64,000 nucleotides of DNA from Bacteroidales bacterium (GCA_016281315.1 JAEEIJ010000051.1:1-64000); one strand, 5' to 3'; numbered from the stretch's first letter, positions 51,085-60,577 are shown. The notes: generated by a model not told the origin, from the letters alone. Program-made: numbers and translations.

Positions 51085-51949
51085 TTTGACGAGCCTTTAT
51101 ACGTTCTTTGATTGCTTCCTTGTCCAGGGCCTTCGGGAAGTTGACCCCGTGGATTGCGCCGGTGGGGCACATCGCCTCACACTCGCGGCAGAGCTTGCAC
51201 TTCGACGCGTCGATATAGGCCAGGTTGCCTTCCACGGTGATGGCTTCGTGCGTGCAGGTCTTCGCGCAGATGTTGCAGCCGATGCACGCGTTCGCGCAGG
51301 CCTTGCGGGCCACGGGGCCCTTATCCTTGTTCACGCAGGAGACGAACACCTTCATCCCGCGGGGGCCTTTGGGCCGGAGCTCGATGATTTTCTTCGGGCA
51401 GGCCTTCACACAGGCGCCGCAGGCGGTGCACTTTTCCTCGTCCACGACCGGAAGTCCGGTGACGGGATCCATCGTCAGGGCGCCGAACTGGCAGGCCGCG
51501 GCGCAGTCGCCGCAACCCAGGCAGCCGAAAGCGCAGCCGGTGTCTCCGGTGTAGAGGGCGGCTTTCACGGCGCAGGAGGCCATTCCGTCGTAGTCGCTCG
51601 TGCGGGGACGGGCCTCGCAGGTGCCGTTGCACCGGACCACGGCCACTTCCGGGGCCTTGGCTTTCAGCTCATAGCCCAGGATGGCCGCCACTTGGGCCAT
51701 CACTTCATTGCCGCCCACCGGGCAGAAATGGTTGTCCAGGTTGGGGGCCTTGACGGCCGATTCGGCGAAAGCGCGGCAGCCGGCGAAGCCGCAGCCGCCG
51801 CAGTTGGCGCCGGGCATCGCCTTTTCCACTTCGTCGATCCGCGGATCCTCCTCCACCTTGAACTTCTGCGCCACCAGGTACAGGACCAGGGCGAGCAGCA
51901 GGCCCAGGGCGGTAATTACCGCGACGGTTAAGAGTATCGTTTTAACCAT
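51077..51949 (-). CDS. rnfB: RNF complex subunit B
   Basis: MPGANCGGCGFAGCRAFAE, repeated ferredoxin motifs CTACGACVKACPKKIIEL etc. Confidence 0.95.
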   Translation of the reverse strand: MVKTILLTVAVITALGLLLALVLYLVAQKFKVEEDPRIDEVEKAMPGANCGGCGFAGCRAFAESAVKAPNLDNHFCPVGGNEVMAQVAAILGYELKAKAPEVAVVRCNGTCEARPRTSDYDGMASCAVKAALYTGDTGCAFGCLGCGDCAAACQFGALTMDPVTGLPVVDEEKCTACGACVKACPKKIIELRPKGPRGMKVFVSCVNKDKGPVARKACANACIGCNICAKTCTHEAITVEGNLAYIDASKCKLCRECEAMCPTGAIHGVNFPKALDKEAIKERIKARQNG

Positions 51950-52362
51950 TATCGTTTGATTGTAAAGATATATTCATTCTGAAGTTTCCCGCGGAAAAGC
52001 CACAGCAGAAAATAATAGAGCGCCACGGCGCCGATACCGGCGAGCGCGGCGGCCACTTCCCCGACGCCCAGGGCCAAAAGGCCCAGGATAGCGGCGAGGA
52101 CCAGGAGGACCGGGATGAAATAGGCCAGCCATACGGCCTTGAATCCCATCGAGGCTTTCAGAAGCACCTCCACCTCATCCCCCACGGCATAATGCGCATA
52201 CGGGTCCGGGGCCACCTCAACGGTCTTTTCGGCCAGATCGGCCACCCCGCACAGGCCCGCCGCGTGACACTGCCCGCAGGCCGATGAAGATAAAATGACC
52301 ACCGTAGTTGCCTGCGGGGTCATTTTAATCACTTTTCCTTTATGGGATACGCTGCCTTTCAT
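51949..52362 (-). CDS. rseC: SoxR-reducing system protein RseC family
   Basis: SSSACGQCHAAGLCGVADLAEKTVEVAPDPYAHYAVGDEVEV..., two TM helices; heads rnf operon. Confidence 0.85.
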   Translation of the reverse strand: MKGSVSHKGKVIKMTPQATTVVILSSSACGQCHAAGLCGVADLAEKTVEVAPDPYAHYAVGDEVEVLLKASMGFKAVWLAYFIPVLLVLAAILGLLALGVGEVAAALAGIGAVALYYFLLWLFRGKLQNEYIFTIKR

Positions 52363-53147
52363 TTACCTTCCTCCCAGTTCTTGAGCCAGCCCCACATCGT
52401 CCCCATCTTCAGGGGGACCATTACGGCGAGGGGCACGTGGTTGTCATCGGCCGAGAACCAGACCTGCATTTCCTGGTCCCCTTCGAAAAGGGCGCCGGCC
52501 ACCACCGTACAGGAGAAACGGATGGCGTTTTTCTTGCCGAGTTTGCGCACCTTGAAGACTTCCGGGCCGAAATAGGTGACGCTTAGTTCCGACACGGCGT
52601 CGTCGATGGCGAAGGGCACCGTGTAGGTCTTCCCCACCTCGGCGGCCTTCCAATCTACGTTGCGGAGGTGATAGATGAGCGAGACGATGTCATAGGACAT
52701 CCCCTTCATCTTCAGGTCCTTCTGCTGAGGCTCGCGGCCGTCGAAGCAGACATCGGCCTTGATCACCTTGTTGTTCCAGTCGTAGACGTAGTGATTGGTG
52801 GCGGTGTAGCTGTTCTGGATGGTGTTCCGGCGCGCCTCCAGGGGCCTGTGCTCATCCAGGGTGAACCAGGTCTGGAAATTCTCCCGCATCTTGTAGAAGA
52901 CGTCGAAGAAGGAGGCCGATTTCACCGCGCACACGGCGTGATGGACGGAGTCCTGCTGATAGGGGACGGTCTCCAGCTTGAGCGAAGCCTGGGCCACTTC
53001 CGTATTCACCGCGCCCCATTTGAACATAATACCCATACTGATGCGCTCCCCTGCCTTGAAGGGCGCTTCCTGGCAAAGGGGCAGTCCCTGCGCCCCGAGG
53101 GCCAGGGAAAGGAGCAGCGTGCATCCTGTCAGAAAAAGTTTGCGCAT
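52359..53147 (-). CDS. DUF3108-like exported protein
   Basis: MRKLFLTGCTLLLSLALGAQGLPLCQEAPFKAGERISMGIMFKWGAVNTEVAQASLKLE; start moved to 53147. Confidence 0.72.
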   Translation of the reverse strand: MRKLFLTGCTLLLSLALGAQGLPLCQEAPFKAGERISMGIMFKWGAVNTEVAQASLKLETVPYQQDSVHHAVCAVKSASFFDVFYKMRENFQTWFTLDEHRPLEARRNTIQNSYTATNHYVYDWNNKVIKADVCFDGREPQQKDLKMKGMSYDIVSLIYHLRNVDWKAAEVGKTYTVPFAIDDAVSELSVTYFGPEVFKVRKLGKKNAIRFSCTVVAGALFEGDQEMQVWFSADDNHVPLAVMVPLKMGTMWGWLKNWEEGK

Positions 53148-53151
53148 ATCT

Positions 53152-54633
53152 TTAGAATCCGTTTTGGCTGTCGAAGTCTTCGTTCTGTCCCGGCGCGGCG
53201 GGCTCGTTGGCCCCGCTGGCCACCGGACCCTGGCTGGCATACATATCCAGGCTCTGGTCCGGCTGGACGAACTTGACTTGTCCGGCTTTATACTTCATCT
53301 CTATATCACAAACCTCGCCATTGCGGTGTTTTGCGATGACAATATATGCTTTTTCTTTGTCTTCGGGGTTTTCGCCCAGGCCCACGAAGTCCGGACGATG
53401 GATGAAAATGACCATATCGGCATCCTGCTCGATGGAGCCGGATTCACGCAGGTCGCTCAGCTGGGGCTTGCCCGTTCCGCCCGTGCGCTGGACCGCGTTG
53501 CGGCTCAGCTGCGACAGGGCGATGATGGGGATGTTGAGTTCCTTGGCGGTGGCCTTGAGGGTGCGGGAGATAGCCGCCACTTCCTGCTCGCGCAGGCCGC
53601 GGAGTTCCACCGGACCCTGCATCAGCTGCAGGTAGTCCACCACGATGAGGCGCACGCCCTTCTGCTTAACGAGGCGCTTCGCCTTGGTGCGGAATTCCAT
53701 AATGGGAATGCCGGGGGTGTCGTCGATGTAGAGCGGGGCCTTGGCAAGGCGCTTGAGGGTATTCTCCAGCTGCACCCACTCGTACTGCTCCAGTTTCACG
53801 CCGCCCTTGATTTTCTCGCCGGACAGTCCGCTTTCCGTGGTGATGAGGCGCTTGCCCAGCTGGTCTGCGCTCATTTCCAGGGAGAACACGGCGACGGGCA
53901 TATTGGCGTCCACGGCCGCGTTGCGGGCGATGTTGAGGGCGAAGGCGGTCTTACCCACCGACGGACGGGCCGCCAGGATGATAAGGTCGCTCTTCTGCCA
54001 GCCCTGGGTGATGCGGTCGATGTTCGGGTAGCCGGAAGGCACGCCGGACAGGCCGGTCTGCCCCTGCAGTTCCTGAAGGTTGTCCAGGACGGAGTTGATG
54101 ATGGAACCGATGTCCTGGACGTCGCGCTTGACGTTGTTCTGGATGGCGGCGAAGACCTTGGTCTGGGCGTTGTCGATGAGGTCGTCCACGTTGGTGGATT
54201 CGTCGAAGGACTGCTTCAGAATCTCATACGAGGCCGTGATGAGGTCCCGCTGGATGGTCTTCTGCTTGAGGATCTTGATGTAGTACTCGATGTGGGCCGC
54301 GGCGCCGATGTTCTGCGACAGGGACGCCAGCACCACCGGACCGCCGATGGCTTCGAGGTTCCCCTGCTGGCGCAGCTTTTCGCTCACCGTGACGAGGTCG
54401 ATGTTCGCGTGCTCGTTCACGAGGGCCGACATCGCCTCGAAGATCATCTTGTGCCGGGGCTCATAGAAGCACGACGGGGAGAGTTCCTCCATCGATTCGT
54501 CGATGGTGGCGGGCTCCACGAGCATCGCGCCCAGAACGGCCTCCTCCACATCCGGAGCCTGCGGGGGCTTGTTGCCCATCAGGGTCTCCAGATTGAGGGG
54601 CGCCTGCGTTTTCTTTCCTCTGGGCTCCGCCAT
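53152..54633 (-). CDS. dnaB: Replicative DNA helicase DnaB
   Basis: PQAPDVEEAVLGAMLVEPATIDESME, LIILAARPSVGKTAFALNIARNAA, LIVVDYLQLMQGP, SDLRESGSIEQDADMVIFIHRPD. Confidence 0.95.
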   Translation of the reverse strand: MAEPRGKKTQAPLNLETLMGNKPPQAPDVEEAVLGAMLVEPATIDESMEELSPSCFYEPRHKMIFEAMSALVNEHANIDLVTVSEKLRQQGNLEAIGGPVVLASLSQNIGAAAHIEYYIKILKQKTIQRDLITASYEILKQSFDESTNVDDLIDNAQTKVFAAIQNNVKRDVQDIGSIINSVLDNLQELQGQTGLSGVPSGYPNIDRITQGWQKSDLIILAARPSVGKTAFALNIARNAAVDANMPVAVFSLEMSADQLGKRLITTESGLSGEKIKGGVKLEQYEWVQLENTLKRLAKAPLYIDDTPGIPIMEFRTKAKRLVKQKGVRLIVVDYLQLMQGPVELRGLREQEVAAISRTLKATAKELNIPIIALSQLSRNAVQRTGGTGKPQLSDLRESGSIEQDADMVIFIHRPDFVGLGENPEDKEKAYIVIAKHRNGEVCDIEMKYKAGQVKFVQPDQSLDMYASQGPVASGANEPAAPGQNEDFDSQNGF

Positions 54634-54639
54634 AAACGT

Positions 54640-55461
54640 TTACTCCTGGAAGTCCGGGTTGATGATGATGCGGCCGCAGTGCTCGCAGATGATGAGCTTG
54701 TGGTTGGAAGCAATCTCCATCCGGCGCTGGGGCGTGATGGTGTTGAAGCACCCGCCGCAGGAGTCTCCGTTGTAGATGCCCACCACGGCCAGGTGGTTGT
54801 TCACGCTGGCGCGGATGCGCTCATAGGCGCTCATCGTGCGCTCGTCGATCTTGGCGGCGCAGGCTTCGCGGCGCTCACGCAGGGCGGCCTCTTCCTTGGC
54901 GGTCTCCTCCACGATGTTCTCCAGCTCTTCCTTCTTGGCTTTGAGGTCTTCCTGACGGATGGTCAGGCGGTCCTTCAGTTCGTCCAGTTCGGCCTTCTTG
55001 GCACCTATCTCGAAACGGGTGTCGTTGATGGTCTTTTCCGCGATCTGGCGTAGCAACTCCTGGTTCTCGATTTCCTTGCTCAGGGAATCATACTCGCGGG
55101 AATTGGAGATATTCTCGCGCTGATGCTGGTATTTCTCGATGATGCCTGCGTGCTCCGCGATGGAGAGCTTGGCGTCCGCGATATTGCGGTTGAACTGGTC
55201 CAGGATGGCGGCGATGGAAGCGCTGCGCTCCTTCAGGCCGGCGATTTCCTCTTCCAGGGCCTCCACCTCCGCGGGAAGTTCACCGCGCAACTGGATGATT
55301 TTGTCGATTTCTGAATCCGCGGCCTGGAGCTGGTACAGCGTACGCAGTTTCTCATCTACGGGCATATCGGAATCCGCGAAACTCTTCTGGAGGGAAACGA
55401 AAGTCTCGTGCTGGTCGATAGGGGCCTGCTTGGGGGCGGCGGGAGTTTTCTTAGTTGCCAT
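54640..55461 (-). CDS. C4-type zinc-ribbon coiled-coil protein
   Basis: Long coiled coil then CGGCFNTITPQRRMEIASNHKLIICEHCGRIIINPDF. Confidence 0.85.
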   Translation of the reverse strand: MATKKTPAAPKQAPIDQHETFVSLQKSFADSDMPVDEKLRTLYQLQAADSEIDKIIQLRGELPAEVEALEEEIAGLKERSASIAAILDQFNRNIADAKLSIAEHAGIIEKYQHQRENISNSREYDSLSKEIENQELLRQIAEKTINDTRFEIGAKKAELDELKDRLTIRQEDLKAKKEELENIVEETAKEEAALRERREACAAKIDERTMSAYERIRASVNNHLAVVGIYNGDSCGGCFNTITPQRRMEIASNHKLIICEHCGRIIINPDFQE

Positions 55462-55481
55462 ATAATTTTTGCTTGTATTTT

Positions 55482-56270
55482 TTAGACTACGAAGTAGTGG
55501 ACCGGATTGCTCCTGTCCAGCGCGCTGCTTTTGTAGCTTGCAAAGGTAGGAAATTTTTTCCGTATCTGAGCAACGAAAATGTCCACAATCTCCACTTCGC
55601 TTTCAAAATGGCCCACGTCCATCACCATAAAGCCTTCCGGGGTGAAGAAATTGTGGTAGGAAATATCGGCCGTGATGAACAGCTGCGCGCCTTTGGCCTG
55701 CGCCTGCGGGATCTCTCCCCCGCCGCTGCCGCCCAGGAGGGCCACCTTCCTGAAGGGCTTTTTGAGGGGCTTGGAGGAGCGGATGACCTTGAGGCCGAAC
55801 TTTTCCTGCACGTACTTCAGCGCTTCCTCGCCGGTCATCGGGGTGGGGAGGTCCCCCATACAGCCCAGGCCCACGGTTCCATCGGCCTCCGGAACCAGAA
55901 TGGAGACGTTCCTGAGCTCCAGCCGGCGGGCCATCGCCCCGCTTACGCCGGTGATCACTTTGTCCGCCGTGGTGTGGGCGGCATACACCGCCACGCCGCT
56001 GCGGATGGCCAGCATAATGGCCGCGCCCACCGGGTCCTTGCTGTCGATGCGGCGGATGCCTTTGAAGATGAGCGGATGGTGCGTCACCACCATATCGCAG
56101 CCCTTCCGGACGGCTTCCTCGATGAGGGCCGACGTGCAGTCGAACCCTACCATCACCCCGTGGACTTCATCCTCCGGACTGCCGATGATGAGCCCGCTGT
56201 TGTCCCAGCTTTCCTGTATGTAGAGCGGCGCAAACTCTTCCAGCACCGCCGTGATGTCACCGACTTTCAT
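55482..56270 (-). CDS. Nif3-like dinuclear metal center hexameric protein
   Basis: QESWDNSGLIIGSPEDEVHGVMVGFDCTSALIEEAVRKGCDMVVTHHPLIFKG; GHFESEVEIVD; promoter rc TAACTTTG at 56291-56298. Confidence 0.88.
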   Translation of the reverse strand: MKVGDITAVLEEFAPLYIQESWDNSGLIIGSPEDEVHGVMVGFDCTSALIEEAVRKGCDMVVTHHPLIFKGIRRIDSKDPVGAAIMLAIRSGVAVYAAHTTADKVITGVSGAMARRLELRNVSILVPEADGTVGLGCMGDLPTPMTGEEALKYVQEKFGLKVIRSSKPLKKPFRKVALLGGSGGGEIPQAQAKGAQLFITADISYHNFFTPEGFMVMDVGHFESEVEIVDIFVAQIRKKFPTFASYKSSALDRSNPVHYFVV

Positions 56271-56310
56271 AGGCTAGAAGCATATCTATGCAAAGTTAAC
56301 ATTTTTTTGT

Positions 56311-56318
56311 TACCTTTG
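56311..56318 (+). promoter_or_regulatory. -7 promoter TACCTTTG for MerR gene (divergent from Nif3 promoter at 56291-56298)
   Basis: TAnnTTTG match 8 nt upstream of ATG 56326. Confidence 0.6.
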
Positions 56319-56325
56319 TATCACT

Positions 56326-56643
56326 ATGGGAAAACTGCTTTATACGATGGGCGAAGTGGCGCAGGAGTTGGGCGAAAATGCCTCGGCCGTGCGCTACTGG
56401 AGCAACTATTTCGAAAAGTTCATCAAGCCCCAGCGCAACGCAAAGGGCAACCGGCTTTATCACCCGGAGGATATCGAAACCCTTCGGCAAATCCAGTATC
56501 TGATCAAGAACCAGGGGCTCACGCTTGAAGGCGTGGCGCACCGCCTGGGAGAAGACCGCCGCAGCGTGGAAAAGAGCGTGAAGGCCCTGGACCTGCTGAA
56601 AGGCATCCGCGAAGACCTGATCCAAGTCAAGAAAGCGCTATGA
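56326..56643 (+). CDS. MerR family transcriptional regulator
   Basis: LLYTMGEVAQELGENASAVRYWSNYFEKFIKPQRNAKGNRLYHPEDIETLRQIQYLIKNQGLTLEGVAHRL. Confidence 0.9.
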   Translation: MGKLLYTMGEVAQELGENASAVRYWSNYFEKFIKPQRNAKGNRLYHPEDIETLRQIQYLIKNQGLTLEGVAHRLGEDRRSVEKSVKALDLLKGIREDLIQVKKAL

Positions 56644-57323
56644 AAAGAATCCTCCTGATCGTGGCCTCGCTGGCCCTTACCCTGAGCGCCGCAGCGCAGC
56701 AGCGCGAAGGCGTTTTCCTTGCCGAGTATTCCACGAAAGACATTGTGGCCACCTACGGCTGGTTTTTTCCCATCCGCACCAGTGAACGGGAGACGCCTGC
56801 GCTCCAGTACGCTTCCCTGGGCTACACCGCCAATTTCTGGCGGAACTTCGCCTGGAAGGCAGGGGTGCAGGTAAACACATTTAACACCTACAAATACGGC
56901 GTGGGCATCCCGCTGGGCATCGCCTGGCGGCCGGGTGTCCGCACCTGGGAAGAGAGCATCGCCGTGGGCCTGGAAAGCGGCCTCTCAAGTGCCGTCTACG
57001 ACGGAATCAACGGCCGCACCGACTGGCTCAAGGAGGACCTCGCCACCAGCCTTATCGCGATGCTGTTCCGCCGGACGGAGTTTTACGCAAGCCTCACTCC
57101 CGGCTACTGCCTCGGCCCTTACGAGTATGCCGGTTTTGAAGAGGAACGGCGGTTCTATCTCTTCGGCGACGTAGGGATGGTGCTGTCCATCCCCATCTGG
57201 CACATTACCGCGAATCTCGCCTTTGCCTATCACTATAATTTCATGCATAACGACCGAGGCCCCGCAGCGGGGGATCAGTTCCACTACTTTTCCATAGGCA
57301 TCGGCCTGGGCTGGCTGTTCTAA
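56640..57323 (+). CDS. Exported beta-barrel-like protein, unknown function
   Basis: MKRILLIVASLALTLSAAAQ signal; alternating aromatic/strand pattern; ends GIGLGWLF. Confidence 0.65.
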   Translation: MKRILLIVASLALTLSAAAQQREGVFLAEYSTKDIVATYGWFFPIRTSERETPALQYASLGYTANFWRNFAWKAGVQVNTFNTYKYGVGIPLGIAWRPGVRTWEESIAVGLESGLSSAVYDGINGRTDWLKEDLATSLIAMLFRRTEFYASLTPGYCLGPYEYAGFEEERRFYLFGDVGMVLSIPIWHITANLAFAYHYNFMHNDRGPAAGDQFHYFSIGIGLGWLF

Positions 57324-57329
57324 GGATAT

Positions 57330-58118
57330 ATGAAAAAAGCATTAATAATCATCGCTCTGCTGGCTATTAGCTGTGGCCTGGCAGGCGCACAAGACTTGAT
57401 TACCAAGAATGACGGGACAGACATCAAGGCAAAAGTTCTGGAAGTATCTCCTACGGAGGTGAGGTACAAGATGTGGGATAACCAAGAGGGGCCCGTATTT
57501 GTGTTGAATGCGGCCGATATCCTCCTTATCCGCTTCGAGAATGGGGAGAATTACGTAATCGAGAAAAAAGAGGCGGCAAAAGCGGACGATCATCCCTTAT
57601 TTTTTACATCCGATGTATCCATTCTGGAGCAAAGCGGGCTCAAATACGAACAGTTAAAGGAAGTATACAATTCCGACGACTATGACCAACTCTATCGCCC
57701 CCGTTACAAACTGGGATATCCCTGGCTGAATCTGCTATTCCCCGGACTGGCCCAGTACTGTATGAGTGAACCCGGACTGGGAACCAGGTTTGTGCTGATA
57801 TACTTGGGTGGCGTCATCTTGAGTAATATCGGAAGTTCTATGTTGGGCTCCTACACAACCGACGGCCATTACGTAAGAAGCCCTTCTTACGGAGTGGGTA
57901 CCGCACTTGCACTCACTGGATGTGCGATTTTCGTCGGCACGGAAATCTGGTCCATCATCAATGCCTATGATGTGGCCAAAGTAAAGAGCCTCTACGTAGA
58001 AGATATACGAAATTATAACCGGAGCTATTCGTTCACGCTGGCTCCCACTGTAGTCTATTCTACAACGCCCGCGGGCATACGCCCCGCTCCGGGAATCGGG
58101 CTAAGGGTCACGTTCTGA
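57330..58118 (+). CDS. Exported/membrane protein, unknown function
   Basis: MKKALIIIALLAISCGLAGAQDLITKNDGTDIKAKVLEVSPTEVRYKMWDNQEGPVFVLNAADILLIRFENG (repeatedly seen N-terminal pattern in Bacteroidota exported proteins), then TM/barrel segment. Confidence 0.65.
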   Translation: MKKALIIIALLAISCGLAGAQDLITKNDGTDIKAKVLEVSPTEVRYKMWDNQEGPVFVLNAADILLIRFENGENYVIEKKEAAKADDHPLFFTSDVSILEQSGLKYEQLKEVYNSDDYDQLYRPRYKLGYPWLNLLFPGLAQYCMSEPGLGTRFVLIYLGGVILSNIGSSMLGSYTTDGHYVRSPSYGVGTALALTGCAIFVGTEIWSIINAYDVAKVKSLYVEDIRNYNRSYSFTLAPTVVYSTTPAGIRPAPGIGLRVTF

Positions 58119-59040
58119 TTCCTTTCGAGGGCTGGTGAGAGAAACTGCGGCGGGGGCCTTCGGCCTCCAGCCAATACTCGTGGTCAAAGGCATCGCCGGG
58201 GTAGCGGTACGCGCCCTCGTGGCCGATGCCGAACGCCATATAGGTAATGGGCAGCCCCATCTCCAGAAACATCTTTTCGTAGAAGGTCTGGACCTCGGTA
58301 ACCGCACTTAAGTCCATCGGGAGGGCACACTCATCCCCAAATCGCCTTCGCTTCGCTTCGGCCCCTCCCACTGCGCCTTCGGCTTGTGGGCCCCTCCCTC
58401 TTACGTGGCCGAGGGTGGCCACGGATTTGGGGACGAGTGTGCCCTCCCGATAGACATCCGTGCTACAGATGTATACCGGCAACCCATTGACCTTACAAAC
58501 CGCCTGGGTGTATTCGTAGAGATAGCGGGAATCGGTTTTTAGATGAATCAGGCCCTCCGGCTTCAGGAACTTGCGGTAGCGCTCCAGAAAAAGAGGCGAG
58601 GAGAGGCGGGCGTTCTCGCTGCCGCGAAGCTGCGGATCCGAGAAGGTGAGCCAGATTTCCGAGACCTCGGAAGGGCCGAAGAAGGCTTCGATGAACTCGA
58701 TGCGGGTGCGCAGGAAAGCCACGTTCGGGAGAGCGTTCTCGGTGGCATACTTCGCCCCTTTCCAGAGCCGGGCGCCCTTGATGTCCACGCCGATGTAATT
58801 GATTTCCGGATGCCTTAACGCCAGGGCGATGGTGTAATCCCCTTTCCCACAGCCCAGTTCCAGCACGATGGGATGGTCGTTACCGAACATCTCGCGGCCC
58901 CATCGGCCTTTGATGGCGTGGTCCCGCACCCGGAGCGCCTTGCTGCCGGGCTCCTTGTCCAGGATGGCTTCGGCCGATGGCTGCAGCAGACAGCGGAAGG
59001 TCTCGTTCTCCGCGAATTTCTTCAGCTTGCCGTGTCCCAT
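58108..59040 (-). CDS. trmB: tRNA (guanine-N7-)-methyltransferase TrmB, carrying ~46-codon in-frame insertion
   Basis: IVLELGCGKGDYTIALALRHPEINYIGVDIKGARLWKGAKYA, EIWLTFSDPQLRG, LKTDSRYLYEYTQ; insertion between STDVY and DLSAVTEVQTFYEKMFLEMG. Confidence 0.9.
   Translation of the reverse strand: MGHGKLKKFAENETFRCLLQPSAEAILDKEPGSKALRVRDHAIKGRWGREMFGNDHPIVLELGCGKGDYTIALALRHPEINYIGVDIKGARLWKGAKYATENALPNVAFLRTRIEFIEAFFGPSEVSEIWLTFSDPQLRGSENARLSSPLFLERYRKFLKPEGLIHLKTDSRYLYEYTQAVCKVNGLPVYICSTDVYREGTLVPKSVATLGHVRGRGPQAEGAVGGAEAKRRRFGDECALPMDLSAVTEVQTFYEKMFLEMGLPITYMAFGIGHEGAYRYPGDAFDHEYWLEAEGPRRSFSHQPSKGIRT
58316..58451. mobile_element. 136-bp palindromic/MITE-like element with 28-bp terminal inverted repeats, inside trmB
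   Basis: ATCGGGAGGGCACACTCATCCCCAAATC (58316-58343) vs GATTTGGGGACGAGTGTGCCCTCCCGAT (58424-58451), 27/28 complementary; internal nested hairpins. Confidence 0.82.
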
Positions 59041-59042
59041 AA

Positions 59043-59447
59043 CTATTGCCTCTTCGTTACAACACCTACCCCCCGAAGCCCTGTCGGCGGCTCCACCGGG
59101 GTGACCGTGAGGGCCCAGACGCCGCGCTCGGAAGGCGCCACGCCGGAGCGGTACGGCACGCAGGCTTCGTGGGAGAAGAAAGAGGTCCCGGCCTGCAAAA
59201 GAAGATACACCGTTTCCGTAAAAACGGCCTCCGAGGGGGCTGTCCAGGTGACGTCCAGCGCCAGTTCCGCAGGCGCATCAAGGGCGTCTACGCGGCTGAA
59301 GAGGCTGATATCCCACACTGCCGTGCTGTCGCTCAGGTCGAGCGCAAAGGCGTACGGACCGGGAGCCGCGATGAACTGCTCCACCGAAGCGGGCTGCCGG
59401 CAGGCAAAGGCCAGAAAGACCAAAGTTATTAGGGGGAACCGTTTCAC
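59043..59447 (-). CDS. gldH: GldH-like lipoprotein
   Basis: MKRFPLITLVFLAFACRQPASVEQFIAAPGPYAFALDLSDSTAVWDISLFSRVDA; position next to ricT and holB as in other Bacteroidota. Confidence 0.65.
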   Translation of the reverse strand: MKRFPLITLVFLAFACRQPASVEQFIAAPGPYAFALDLSDSTAVWDISLFSRVDALDAPAELALDVTWTAPSEAVFTETVYLLLQAGTSFFSHEACVPYRSGVAPSERGVWALTVTPVEPPTGLRGVGVVTKRQ

Positions 59448-60577
59448 TGTTTCTTCTTGCGCCGACGGTTCTTCCTGCGCTTTTCCGGATCGAAGCGGTT
59501 GATGGCGTCTTCGCCCTGGCCGGTGATGAACTCCGGCGTAGCCACCACTTCCTGCTTGAGCGTGGCGGGCTTTTCCCCGCGGCGGTTCATCGCCTGGATC
59601 TGACGCACTTCATCGGCCGACAAAGGGAACACCTGCGTCAGGGACCCTTTTTCGTAGGAGAAGTAGAGGGTTTCGGCCAGGATGTCGGTCTTGACGAGCC
59701 AGGCCTGTCCGTCCCCGAATTCCAGCGGCTCGCTCACCCGCGGAATGCGCGACTGGGCATCGAGATATGCCTCCACCTCATAGTTGAGGCAGCATTTGAG
59801 CTTGCCGCACTGCCCCGCCAGTTTCTGCGGGTTCAGCGACAGGTCCTGCGCCCGGGCGGCCGCCGTGGAGATGGACTTGAACTCCGTCACGTAGTTGGCG
59901 CAGCACAGTTCCCGGCCGCAGACGCCCAGGCCGCCGATGAGGCCGGCCTCCTGGCGCGCGCCAATCTGCTTCATCTCCACGCGGATGTGGAATTCCTCCG
60001 CGAAGTCCTTGATGAGCTGGCGGAAGTCCACGCGGCCATCGGCAATATAATAGAAGATGGCCTTGGTGCCGTCGCCCTGGAACTCCACGTCGCCGATTTT
60101 CATCTCCAGCCCCAGATTGGCGGCCAGGACGCGGGCGCGAATCATCGTTTCCTGCTCGCGGGCGATGGCTTCCTGCCAGCGCTGGATGTCGAAGGGACGG
60201 GCCTTGCGGTAGATCTTGCGCAGTTCCTGCTTCTCGGGGTCCACGCCCTTGCACTTCATCTGCCGGCCCACCACGGGACCTTCCAGGGTGACGATGCCCA
60301 GGTCGTGGCCGCTCGCGGCCTCCACCACCACCAGGTCCCCGGTCTTGATGCTCTGGCCGCTGGCGTTGATGTAAATTCCCTTGCGGGTGTTCTTGAAGCG
60401 GACTTCGTAGTAGTCGTTGAACTGCTCCTGGGCGATGCCCTTGAGCGTATCGTATACCTCCAGTTTGCAGCAGCCGTGCCGGTAGCGGATATCCTGCGCG
60501 CCGGTTTCCTCGTCCGTGGCTACCGAGCAGCCGCGGAAGCAGTCGAACTGGATGGATTCGTTGGAATAATCTGTCAT
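59444..60577 (-). CDS. ricT: PSP1/RicT domain protein
   Basis: DGRVDFRQLIKDFAEEFHIRVEMKQIGARQEAGLIGGLGVCGRELCCANYV...SLNPQKLAGQCGKLKCCLNYE. Confidence 0.92.
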   Translation of the reverse strand: MTDYSNESIQFDCFRGCSVATDEETGAQDIRYRHGCCKLEVYDTLKGIAQEQFNDYYEVRFKNTRKGIYINASGQSIKTGDLVVVEAASGHDLGIVTLEGPVVGRQMKCKGVDPEKQELRKIYRKARPFDIQRWQEAIAREQETMIRARVLAANLGLEMKIGDVEFQGDGTKAIFYYIADGRVDFRQLIKDFAEEFHIRVEMKQIGARQEAGLIGGLGVCGRELCCANYVTEFKSISTAAARAQDLSLNPQKLAGQCGKLKCCLNYEVEAYLDAQSRIPRVSEPLEFGDGQAWLVKTDILAETLYFSYEKGSLTQVFPLSADEVRQIQAMNRRGEKPATLKQEVVATPEFITGQGEDAINRFDPEKRRKNRRRKKKQ

